From positions 1 to 25,859 of the IMG/VR virus record IMGVR_UViG_3300022843_000061: a stretch of 25,859 nt of DNA; one strand, 5' to 3'. Below the pieces are notes generated by a model, which saw nothing but the letters and a program-made list of their open reading frames with translations, was not told the DNA's origin and did not search any database. The DNA is from a virus. Positions 20,101 to 25,859 of the stretch are shown here, in pieces. A program made the translations under genes and the position numbers. Every line of letters begins with the position of its first letter. Position 1 is the first letter of the stretch.

Positions 20101-20634
20101 TTACGTTATCACCATGCGGATGCCGTCAAGCATCGCGCCGTCTATTTCGCGATCTGAAACCGCAACGCGCGGGTCAACGTAGATCACATCGCCAGCACGG
20201 CAGACTTTAATTGCCAGATCAATAGAGGCGGCGTCACAATCAAACATTCGGTTCGGTGGGACAGTCGGCGGCTTAAAGTCTGGTAAACCAACCGAGTATG
20301 TGTAGCCCTGAATAGGCCCCTGAAACGGCGGCAGATGCGGCCCCATGTTGGCGTAGACCTTACGGACCTTGGGCGCGGGTGGCGAAACGGCAAGTCTGCG
20401 CGGCGTGTGCGTCATCGCCCTGTTGTGCCGAGGGCGCTCACGATCAATGGCAATCATCTCTGCCGTGGCCGCATCGTCGCGGTTGTCCAACCACTCGACC
20501 TCCATGTGCCGCACGTCATAGTACCAAGCCGCGCCTACATGCCCCTTAGAGCGGCGGAACGGGCATTGCGACATGCCGACATAGAGCAAGGCGTCATCCT
20601 CGCCGTAGAAGCGGTAAAGGGCTGTCTTAGTCAT
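20101..20634 (-). CDS. GIY-YIG nuclease-like protein
   Basis: 177 aa. TALYRFYGEDDALLYVGMSQ, then FRRSKGHVGAAWYYDVRHME and AATAEMIAIDRERPRHNRAM fit the GIY-YIG fold: the LYRFY/LLYVG pair stands for GIY/YIG, followed by an arginine and histidine, a W-Y strand, the catalytic glutamate in TAEMIAI, and a final asparagine in RPRHN. The remaining 100 residues are a proline-rich linker and an acidic tail. The ATG overlaps the end of the RHH-like gene by eight bases. The fit is by pattern and the motif is degenerate, so catalysis is not certain. Confidence 0.75.
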   Translation of the reverse strand: MTKTALYRFYGEDDALLYVGMSQCPFRRSKGHVGAAWYYDVRHMEVEWLDNRDDAATAEMIAIDRERPRHNRAMTHTPRRLAVSPPAPKVRKVYANMGPHLPPFQGPIQGYTYSVGLPDFKPPTVPPNRMFDCDAASIDLAIKVCRAGDVIYVDPRVAVSDREIDGAMLDGIRMVIT

Positions 20635-20767
20635 CAATCCGCCTCGCCTTTTCCAGCGCCGCAGACTTGCAGTATTGGGGGATGGTTTGGCCCAGCGCGT
20701 CCGCCGCTTTTTGCAGGCGGTCATGCTGTTCATCGGTCCAGTTAACCACGGATCGTTTGGTTGCCAT
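20627..20767 (-). CDS. RHH-like small protein, first gene of region C (46 aa)
   Basis: ATG 20767 has GAGG eight bases upstream. MATKRSVVNWTDEQHDRLQK, AADALGQTIPQYCKSAALEK, then ARRIDD: strand plus two helices, the pattern of CopG/RHH regulators and antitoxins. It opens a leftward cluster and stands beside an inverted repeat, exactly as the larger RHH gene at 13101-13265 does. Autoregulation is inferred from this placement. Confidence 0.72.
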   Translation of the reverse strand: MATKRSVVNWTDEQHDRLQKAADALGQTIPQYCKSAALEKARRIDD

Positions 20768-20790
20768 TTTCAACACCTCATGTTTCAGCA

Positions 20791-20820
20791 CTTATGCGTG
20801 CGTCTACATGGTGCTGTCAA
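20791..20820 (-). promoter_or_regulatory. Leftward promoter of region C
   Basis: TTGACA (20820-20815 on the minus strand) and CATAAG (20796-20791) are 18 bases apart. Start would fall about 15-20 bases before the RHH-like gene's ATG. One inverted repeat arm lies in the spacer. Confidence 0.55.
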
Positions 20821-20877
20821 GGTGCTGATTTGTGATTGCAACCAGGTGCTCAATAGCCTATTATCGAACGTGTAGAC
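20802..20877. promoter_or_regulatory. Inverted repeat and GGTGCT direct repeats between divergent clusters
   Basis: GTCTACA (20802-20808) and TGTAGAC (20871-20877) are exact inverted arms, one in the leftward promoter spacer and one just downstream of the rightward -10 box. GGTGCT also occurs at 20810, 20821 and 20845. These are candidate operators for the RHH-like protein. Confidence 0.5.
20836..20864 (+). promoter_or_regulatory. Rightward promoter of region D
   Basis: TTGCAA (20836-20841), 17 bases, then TATTAT (20859-20864): close to a sigma-70 consensus with ideal spacing. It serves the five-gene rightward run starting at 20908. Confidence 0.65.
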
Positions 20878-20907
20878 AGAATAGAACACCAACCGAGGGA
20901 CCAGATT

Positions 20908-21090
20908 ATGCCACGCCCCGCATGGGATAACCAATTCAGAGAAACGCTACAGGAACGCGCTGAGCGCCTGCGGGCCAGCCTGAGACAGCAAGAGGCGCAG
21001 AAGGTTTGCAAACACTCATACCAGGGCGTTCCCGGCACCACAGCCTATCTAAAATGCTCCAAATGCGGTGCCCGCACTTCAAACGATTAA
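20908..21090 (+). CDS. Small zinc-ribbon-like protein (60 aa)
   Basis: ATG 20908, with GAGGGACC upstream. MPRPAWDNQFRETLQERAER, LRASLRQQEAQKVCKHSYQG, then TAYLKCSKCGARTSND. The helix-rich front half is followed by C-x-H and C-x2-C-G, a plausible zinc ribbon. It opens the rightward small-gene run. Role unknown. Confidence 0.72.
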   Translation: MPRPAWDNQFRETLQERAERLRASLRQQEAQKVCKHSYQGVPGTTAYLKCSKCGARTSND

Positions 21091-21101
21091 AGGACGCCAT
21101 C

Positions 21102-21320
21102 ATGGATACACTGACCGACCAGATCAGACCGCACGTTGACGCGATTGTGGCGGACGCGAACGGCGGATGCCTTAACGCCAAGGCGGTCATCAGCTTTCAT
21201 AAAATGCACGTTTCGGCCCCCGGTGACAACGCCGCAAAGGTGTTCTGCCAAGACGCTTTCGATGTTTGGCTTGACCGAAATTCACGCCACGAAATCCTTG
21301 CCAACATGCAAGCCACGTAA
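21102..21320 (+). CDS. Hypothetical protein (72 aa)
   Basis: ATG 21102 follows a TAAAGGAC unit in which the preceding stop TAA is fused to the AAGGA ribosome site. MDTLTDQIRPHVDAIVADAN, GGCLNAKAVISFHKMHVSAP, then AFDVWLDRNSRHEILANMQA. Helical; no family recognised. The frame is open upstream to 21006, but the ribosome site decides the start. Confidence 0.68.
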   Translation: MDTLTDQIRPHVDAIVADANGGCLNAKAVISFHKMHVSAPGDNAAKVFCQDAFDVWLDRNSRHEILANMQAT

Positions 21321-21330
21321 AGGACCGTCC

Positions 21331-21570
21331 ATGAAACCTGACCCCGACATGATGCAACAGGCAATGTCTAAAGCGTCCCGTGCCTTAGAGGCTGTCGCCC
21401 GGTTCCAAGTGCGAGCTAGCTTCCAGTTCGGTATTGATGCCTCACACGTCAGCGCGTTCCAAAATATCCGGGATTTGGCTGATGAATTGCAGTCAATCGG
21501 AGCGAAGTTGCACCACGTCACTTTGGACGCTGACGAGCGGCTAACGCCCGCCGCAAGAATTCAACCGTAA
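21331..21570 (+). CDS. Hypothetical protein (79 aa)
   Basis: ATG 21331, again after a TAAAGGAC stop-ribosome-site unit. MKPDPDMMQQAMSKASRALE, RASFQFGIDASHVSAFQNIR, then LADELQSIGAKLHHVTLDAD. Helical throughout, no cysteine. No family recognised. Confidence 0.68.
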   Translation: MKPDPDMMQQAMSKASRALEAVARFQVRASFQFGIDASHVSAFQNIRDLADELQSIGAKLHHVTLDADERLTPAARIQP

Positions 21571-21584
21571 AGGACGCCTAGAAA

Positions 21585-21872
21585 ATGCGCAGGATACTAT
21601 TAGCAGGAGCGGCAGCGATGGCCCTGGGTGGGTTGGCTGGCATCGGTCATAACCTGCCGCCTGCGCCCACGTCTCAGCCCGCACCACATAACCAAGCCAT
21701 CCTCCCGAAGCGGATCTTTGACGAAAATCGGCGGAACCAAAAACTGAAACAAAAGCTGCGCCGCGCCAAGCGACGGCAATACCGTCAACGCTACACTCGC
21801 GCACAGCGGAAATCCCTACAATTCGGAGCCGGATATCGCCCCGGAAAGTTGTTCAAGGGACACCGGATTTAA
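21585..21872 (+). CDS. Basic exported or membrane-anchored small protein (95 aa)
   Basis: Start ATG 21585 behind TAAAGGAC with eleven intervening bases. The N-terminus MRRILLAGAAAMALGGLAGI is a signal peptide or anchor. It is followed by the IGxNxPP motif (IGHNLPPAP), also seen in the coiled-coil protein at 14855. The rest is extremely Arg/Lys-rich (KLKQKLRRAKRRQYRQRYTR), so it should bind acidic surfaces or DNA. No cysteine for lipidation. Function unknown. Confidence 0.68.
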   Translation: MRRILLAGAAAMALGGLAGIGHNLPPAPTSQPAPHNQAILPKRIFDENRRNQKLKQKLRRAKRRQYRQRYTRAQRKSLQFGAGYRPGKLFKGHRI

Positions 21873-21893
21873 CTATCACGTAAAGGACCGACC

Positions 21894-22079
21894 ATGCCCG
21901 TATCCGACATAAGCGACGAAGACCTATTGCGCCGCGCCGTGGCCAACGCACGGCCACGCCAACGCAGGCAGGTTCGGTGGGCCATCATCATGGATTTGTT
22001 CGGTTTAGGGTCAACATATTCGCAGGAACTTTGCGCCCGGTTCGACCTCAATCCAGATGATGAAATCAAAGTTAGATAA
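21894..22079 (+). CDS. Hypothetical protein with helix-rich sequence (61 aa)
   Basis: ATG 21894 behind GTAAAGGACCGACC. MPVSDISDEDLLRRAVANAR, RRQVRWAIIMDLFGLGSTYS, then QELCARFDLNPDDEIKV. The second half (DLFGLGSTYSQELCARFDLN) resembles a helix-turn-helix recognition stretch. Another TAAAGGAC follows its last codons, with no gene behind it. The role is not known. Confidence 0.7.
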   Translation: MPVSDISDEDLLRRAVANARPRQRRQVRWAIIMDLFGLGSTYSQELCARFDLNPDDEIKVR

Positions 22080-22081
22080 AG

Positions 22082-22127
22082 GACGCTTCCCCCACGCCCG
22101 GTCATCGCAAGCGTGGGGTTAGGCGTC
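22082..22127. terminator. Bidirectional hairpin between convergent genes
   Basis: CCCCACGC (22090-22097) pairs with GCGTGGGG (22111-22118); GACGC (22082-22086) and GCGTC (22123-22127) extend the stem. It lies between the end of the rightward run (22079) and the end of the tail spike gene (22119), the usual site for a shared terminator. Confidence 0.65.
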
Positions 22128-24782
22128 TTCGACAAGTATATCAAGGATAGAGAAATATCCGGGGTCCATAGCCGTAGTTCCTCTGCGCCGTACCGTTATA
22201 TAGAGGGATGTGCCGCTGGCGGTAATAGTGTCGGTTACCTCCATAGTGATGTCCTGAAAGATACGATCAGCACCGGCTAAGAGTTCAAAGCCGCCCACCG
22301 TAGTCCCGTAAACTACATCGAGACTAGGCGCGGCCTCACCCAATATATCGTCATTCCTGATATTGAGTGTGCAAAGGTAATCCTGCCCGCTAACGACTGT
22401 GATTGCCGCAGAATTGCACACACCCTCAAATGAAGTTGCCGATGGGCTAAACCTTAATGCGGTCCCGCCAGAGTCATACGCAATTGTACCCGTCGAAGTG
22501 GCCTCAAAATCACCCGTGTTATCGGTGCTGAAATCTTCGGAATAGATGAAAGCGGCGGCGGTCGTGATTGACCATGTGTCGTATGACCTACCGGCCCTCA
22601 CAAAAACATCTGTTTGCGTGGACGCACTGCTTGACGATGTGTCTCTGACCCAAAGGTACTCGTTTGCTTCGATCACTGCGGGTGCAGTCTGCCAATCGGT
22701 GATAACCGTAGAACCCCCGACATCAGACGTAATGCGTAATTCTGGTGCCCCACTACCGCCCTGCACAGATGCGAGCACTCCATAGCTAGAGGCCCCTCCT
22801 GCGCTGTTGAGAGGACTGGTGATCTGCACCGGCCCTTGCGTCGTCAGGGTGCTGACCACTGCCCCTGTGTCGTCAGTGAATGCAGGCATGGTGCAAGTAT
22901 TGATCGACGGCATATCGTAAGTTCCAGCGTCGTAATCCACAACACCATCCAAGTCATTGCGGATATACCTTGATACAAACTCGTCAAAGGTCGTTGGCGT
23001 GTAATCACCTGTGCCGCCGCTAAAGTAACCACTCGCGCTTTCGCCACCTGATGCAACCGTCTTATTTGTTCCTGTACCTGTGCCTGAGTTATCGAATGAC
23101 TGTCCGATATTATTGTGAAACAAACTTAAAGACGGTGCTGCTGTAAAATGGGTTTTAATAGACGTAGTTGGGGAGGAAGTTGCGGAGGCGTCCTCAACAG
23201 TCAGGTTGTCACTTAGAATACCTCTGATTGACGCATAGAGCCATATGCCTTGGGCAACACCACCATACATCCGATTGAGGGCTACGATTGGATCATTACG
23301 CCAATTATCTGCGCCGCTGCCAGCGATATCCTCAAGGAAGATCATCTGCATCCAAACACCATCTTGGTTAGCCTCTGAGAAGATATCGTTACCTATAATT
23401 TCCCAATCGTCGACTACCTTACCGACCTGATAAGCCTGCAAGAAGTCGGCGTGAGCCGGTTCCACTCTGACATAGACATTTGATCCCGAACTTGTGATAT
23501 TTTCAACTAGCGAGATGATCGTCTCGCCGCTACCTACTGATACAATCGTCGCTGTGTAGTCGTTTGCACCACCCACGCCGGGGTAGTTAAGGCCCGCAGG
23601 GATTGTTGTCGTGCTCTCCGATAGGTTCAATAGGAATGTATCCGTTGCAGCACCGAACTTATCACTATTCAGCGTCATCTGGTCTGTGCCAGTGTCTATT
23701 GAGATAACGGAAACTTCCGGGGGCGTGATGTTGCGCGGCGTGTGCATCTTATTAAAATTGAACTTTGAACCATTAGGATGTGCCCCGTCGAACCTTGCAA
23801 AATCCTGTGTGAACTGCGTGAAAGTATTATGCTCAAATACCATCTTTCCAGTCGTGCAGTCCCACAAAGACAAGCCGCGCGACGCATCTTTGAATGTGCA
23901 GTTCGTGACTGTGAATGTTCCGGCACAAACCGGGCCAGAGTTGGCTCGCATGAGGTGTCCACCCCATTTACTGTCAAACGCAGCGCCGTGTTCCGCATAG
24001 ATGGCTGACAGACCACCATCAAAAATACAGTCGTTGAAGGTCACATCGCCGATAGTACCGCGAAAGTACAACCCACCCGCATTATCTGGATCACTGCCAG
24101 TCCTAGTTCCATCCCCGTTGAGGGTTCCGGGTTCAAACTGAGCCAACCAGTCTACGCCCTCGAAGTGTAAAAATTGGATGTCTAGTAATGTCTTTGTGTT
24201 AGCATCTGAGCCGGTGCCGATAACCATGCGCGGTCGGGACGTTGTGTCTTCGTACGTTACCGTCATAGTGCTAGTCAAAGCGTAATTAGTACGCCCCGAA
24301 ACCTCCGTAAACTCCCCCGCCCATAGCTGGTCACCGCCTGCGCGAGCTTTGACTGAGTAGCCGTCCCAATACCCTCCGGCCTTCGCTATAACAGCGGTTA
24401 TAATCTCCCCGAGTTCTCCAGATGCGGTTGCATCCGGCACCCAATACCAAACACTTGCCTCGGAATTTATCGTAGCATTGAACTGCTTTCCGGTTGTGGT
24501 GGTGCATTGTAGAACAGCCGCATCGGGCGCACCGTCAGCGCCGGTAAACTCCAAACGGCCAGAGACAATAACCGGCGTGTGTGAACCAAGCGAACCACTA
24601 ATGAGGCTATCGTACGAAGATAAGGCAACTCGAAATCCTGTCGCATCAACCGGACGCCATCCACCAGTACCAACAGGCTGTGTCGTGCCCATGTCAGCCG
24701 ATTGGTTAGCTACAGTAGCAGCTACTCCACCACCTACCCGGTTGATGCCGATTTTCATGTCGCCGGATATGCCCATGCTCAT
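22119..24782 (-). CDS. Tail spike / tail fibre protein with beta-helix
   Basis: 887 aa. It binds and possibly degrades the host surface polysaccharide at the virion tip. The N-terminal 50 residues (GDMKIGINRVGGGVAATVAN) are probably the tail-attachment part. From about 200 to 350, short repeats with Asn/Cys-x-Phe turns, such as DVTFNDCIFDGG, FTVTNCTFKDAS and MVFEHNTFTQF, indicate a right-handed parallel beta-helix. The middle continues with DDWEIIGNDIF and GIWLYASIRG. The C-terminal 170 residues (FIYSEDFSTDNTGDFEATST onward) look like a beta-sandwich carbohydrate-binding domain. ATG 24782 has GAGGA seven bases upstream. Base composition is more AT-rich than its neighbours, as expected for a freely exchanged host-range gene. 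Confidence 0.88.
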   Translation of the reverse strand: MSMGISGDMKIGINRVGGGVAATVANQSADMGTTQPVGTGGWRPVDATGFRVALSSYDSLISGSLGSHTPVIVSGRLEFTGADGAPDAAVLQCTTTTGKQFNATINSEASVWYWVPDATASGELGEIITAVIAKAGGYWDGYSVKARAGGDQLWAGEFTEVSGRTNYALTSTMTVTYEDTTSRPRMVIGTGSDANTKTLLDIQFLHFEGVDWLAQFEPGTLNGDGTRTGSDPDNAGGLYFRGTIGDVTFNDCIFDGGLSAIYAEHGAAFDSKWGGHLMRANSGPVCAGTFTVTNCTFKDASRGLSLWDCTTGKMVFEHNTFTQFTQDFARFDGAHPNGSKFNFNKMHTPRNITPPEVSVISIDTGTDQMTLNSDKFGAATDTFLLNLSESTTTIPAGLNYPGVGGANDYTATIVSVGSGETIISLVENITSSGSNVYVRVEPAHADFLQAYQVGKVVDDWEIIGNDIFSEANQDGVWMQMIFLEDIAGSGADNWRNDPIVALNRMYGGVAQGIWLYASIRGILSDNLTVEDASATSSPTTSIKTHFTAAPSLSLFHNNIGQSFDNSGTGTGTNKTVASGGESASGYFSGGTGDYTPTTFDEFVSRYIRNDLDGVVDYDAGTYDMPSINTCTMPAFTDDTGAVVSTLTTQGPVQITSPLNSAGGASSYGVLASVQGGSGAPELRITSDVGGSTVITDWQTAPAVIEANEYLWVRDTSSSSASTQTDVFVRAGRSYDTWSITTAAAFIYSEDFSTDNTGDFEATSTGTIAYDSGGTALRFSPSATSFEGVCNSAAITVVSGQDYLCTLNIRNDDILGEAAPSLDVVYGTTVGGFELLAGADRIFQDITMEVTDTITASGTSLYITVRRRGTTAMDPGYFSILDILVEDA

Positions 24783-24792
24783 GTCGTGTTCC

Positions 24793-25011
24793 TCAAGTTG
24801 GCTGGCCAAGGACCGCCGTGAAGTATTCTAACGCTGGCCGTCCCGCGCCCTTGCCCGTGAATAGCACACAAGTCAGGCCCAACCCATCACTTCCGGTTAG
24901 CGTCCATGTTTTACGTTTTGGATTGGCCCAAACGCGCAGACCAATGCCGCTGAGAATATGCGCGTCTTGAACAACCTCAGCGAACCGGCCCTTGAGGGTG
25001 AATTCGATCAT
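24793..25011 (-). CDS. Small exported-type protein (72 aa as read; N-terminus lost to a frameshift)
   Basis: As sequenced, ATG 25011 opens MIEFTLKGRFAEVVQDAHIL then VWANPKRKTWTLTGSDGLGL and TCVLFTGKGAGRPALEYFTA. No ribosome site precedes it. The same frame continues upstream with ILAAAFAVVATQADAQSIEC, a signal peptide with an ADA-Q cleavage site and a second cysteine, but it lacks a start. The likely full protein is about 100 aa, secreted to the periplasm, with the two cysteines forming a disulphide. From memory, this ECG...WTLT...G..C layout belongs to small exported phage proteins near lysis genes. It lies between the holin region and the tail spike. Confidence 0.75.
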   Translation of the reverse strand: MIEFTLKGRFAEVVQDAHILSGIGLRVWANPKRKTWTLTGSDGLGLTCVLFTGKGAGRPALEYFTAVLGQPT

Positions 25012-25094
25012 GTTTGTCGGGCCGCATTCGATTGATTGTGCGTCGGCTTGTGTTGCGACTACCGCGAAAGCAGCCGCCAGGATATTTTGAACAT
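25012..25094 (-). other. Out-of-frame signal peptide segment of the exported protein
   Basis: AAGGA lies seven bases before ATG 25094, but that frame codes only MFKISWRLLSR and stops at 25059. Adding one base in the A4 run at 25085-25088 would give MFKNILAAAFAVVATQADAQ, in frame with the 72-aa protein. The shift is therefore a sequencing slip, a real inactivating deletion, or a site of programmed slippage. Confidence 0.7.
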
Positions 25095-25104
25095 TGGGGA
25101 TTCC

Positions 25105-25272
25105 TTATTTCAGTTTCGCGCGCAAGCGGTCAACTTCCGCCTGCCAATACGCGGCCCGCCCTTCAGCAGCGACCAGACGAATCCGGCGCATTTCGTCGTC
25201 TAAGCGGGGGTCAGGTGTAAATTCGTCCGGTTTAGGACTGCGCCAGAATCTCAAGACATCCGGGCTATACAT
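25105..25272 (-). CDS. Small helical protein in lysis segment (55 aa)
   Basis: ATG 25272 to TAA at 25105. MYSPDVLRFWRSPKPDEFTP, DPRLDDEMRRIRLVAAEGRA, then AYWQAEVDRLRAKLK. The second half is a coiled, charged helix. Its stop TAA is followed at once by GGA, so the end supplies the AAGGA ribosome site for the exported protein. The start has no clear ribosome site. A spanin-like or lysis accessory role is only suggested by position. No family recognised. Confidence 0.62.
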   Translation of the reverse strand: MYSPDVLRFWRSPKPDEFTPDPRLDDEMRRIRLVAAEGRAAYWQAEVDRLRAKLK

Positions 25273-25323
25273 ATCCGCATCATAGCGCGCCTTGCGGTTG
25301 TGTCTACTGTGCTATCGTCGCAG

Positions 25324-25692
25324 TTACCGGCGGGCAAACCGTGTCAGCCCAGCCACGCCAAAGATTGCAATGACAATCTGCGCTGACCATTCATCCAACG
25401 GAGGTGGCAGGGCTGCTACAGTCCACGCTTGCGGAAACGCGCACCCTGCGCACCAAAAAACCGAGTAGACGCACACAGCGGCGAACCAGAAGGCCAGCGG
25501 GGCCGCAAATAGCAGCATAAGCCAGAAGCCCCCGGCCTGCATGAACCCGGCCCGCGTGGCGTAGTGAGTTTTGATAATGTCGGCTTTCAGCTTATCCCGG
25601 TCCATCCCGGCCTCGGTTTTCTTGTCAACCGTGTCCAGAACGCGGGAAAGCGGGCCTTTGAATAAACCGAAGATGATGTTGAGCCAGCCCAC
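25324..25692 (-). CDS. Holin (3TM type)
   Basis: 122 aa starting at GTG 25692, which shares a base with the previous TAG. MGWLNIIFGLFKGPLSRVLD and a charged segment (KKTEAGMDRDKLKADIIKTH) lead to hydrophobic stretches GGFWLMLLFAAPLAFWFAAV, CVYSVFWCAGCAF and WSAQIVIAIFGVAGLTRFAR. This layout resembles the three-helix holins of Rhodobacterales gene transfer agents and phages, which perforate the inner membrane to release endolysin. No endolysin is complete in the window. The two central cysteines are unusual. Confidence 0.82.
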   Translation of the reverse strand: MGWLNIIFGLFKGPLSRVLDTVDKKTEAGMDRDKLKADIIKTHYATRAGFMQAGGFWLMLLFAAPLAFWFAAVCVYSVFWCAGCAFPQAWTVAALPPPLDEWSAQIVIAIFGVAGLTRFARR

Positions 25693-25859
25693 TAGCCCAT
25701 TGCCCCGCGCAGTCCAATCCCGGCCAAGCCCATGTTGATCAAGACAGGCGCAGTCATGCCGGTGCCGGTGCGGATGGAATCGGCGATGCCTACAGCACCG
25801 TGCAACCCGTCAGTCGCCAAGAATAGGCCAGCGAGCAAGGGCGCGATTGATGCCCACCA
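25692..25859 (-). CDS. C-terminal 55 residues of a membrane-associated protein (runs off the window)
   Basis: The frame enters from the window edge with WWASIAPLLAGLFLATDGLH and ends LINMGLAGIGLRGAMG at the TAG 25694-25692. It holds one or two hydrophobic segments. A leading WWAS... followed by a hydrophobic helix can mark the membrane anchor at the end of phage endolysins of this host group, or a second holin; the visible part cannot decide. It is translationally coupled to the holin by TAGTG. Confidence 0.6.
   Translation of the reverse strand, partial: WWASIAPLLAGLFLATDGLHGAVGIADSIRTGTGMTAPVLINMGLAGIGLRGAMG

Noticed and set aside
1-25859. CRISPR arrays, tRNA and rRNA genes
   Set aside because: No regularly spaced repeats and no cloverleaf or rRNA-like sequence were recognised by eye; a tRNA scan would settle this.

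Overview
The window reads as part of a tailed bacteriophage genome (free phage or prophage). Structural and packaging genes sit at both ends: portal and terminase on the left, holin and tail spike on the right. No integrase, tRNA or rRNA was recognised. The host is most likely an alphaproteobacterium, probably Rhodobacterales-like. The evidence is GC-rich codon use, a GapR-family protein, a stand-alone TSCPD protein of the kind alphaproteobacterial phages carry, IGxNxPP motifs, and a holin resembling the gene-transfer-agent 3TM type. The host call is inference.

Region A (13265 to 1, minus strand) is one long, tightly packed operon. It begins with a 54-aa ribbon-helix-helix (RHH) regulator. 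It continues through a TSCPD protein, GapR, a VRR-NUC nuclease, a DUF4326 protein, a PcfJ-like protein and an N6-adenine methyltransferase. Several winged-helix or replication-type proteins follow (one DUF1376-like, one DnaA-domain-IV-like), then a C5-cytosine methyltransferase, small and large terminase subunits and the portal. Most junctions overlap by 1 or 4 bases (ATGA, GTGA, TGATG). Those overlaps fix many starts and reveal several genes under 60 codons.

Region B (13381 to 18135, plus strand) is a divergent early operon. It holds small cysteine-bearing or membrane proteins, a coiled-coil protein, a RecT annealing protein and an HNH nuclease. It ends at a small basic protein followed by a strong GC hairpin. 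The control region between A and B (13266-13380) carries a perfect 10-bp inverted repeat placed at the promoter elements of both directions.

Region C (20767 to 18312, minus) is an accessory cluster of small genes starting with a second RHH-like protein and a GIY-YIG-like protein. It ends with a 54-codon remnant of an IS1595/ISXO2-type transposase. Region D (20908 to 22079, plus) is a divergent run of five small genes, with a TAAAGGAC stop-plus-Shine-Dalgarno unit at four junctions and after the last gene. The C/D divergent region again has two good promoters and an inverted repeat.

Region E (25859 to 22119, minus) is a lysis and host-recognition segment: the end of a membrane protein, a 3TM holin, a small coiled protein, a small exported protein whose signal peptide is out of frame by one base, and an 887-aa beta-helix tail spike.

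The observations most worth pursuing are: (1) a second reading frame running through the C5-methyltransferase gene that carries its own family-like motifs; (2) the one-base frameshift in the exported protein; (3) two parallel RHH/inverted-repeat divergent switches; (4) the stop-SD junction units; (5) the transposase remnant. All family names come from motif recognition by eye; no database search was run.
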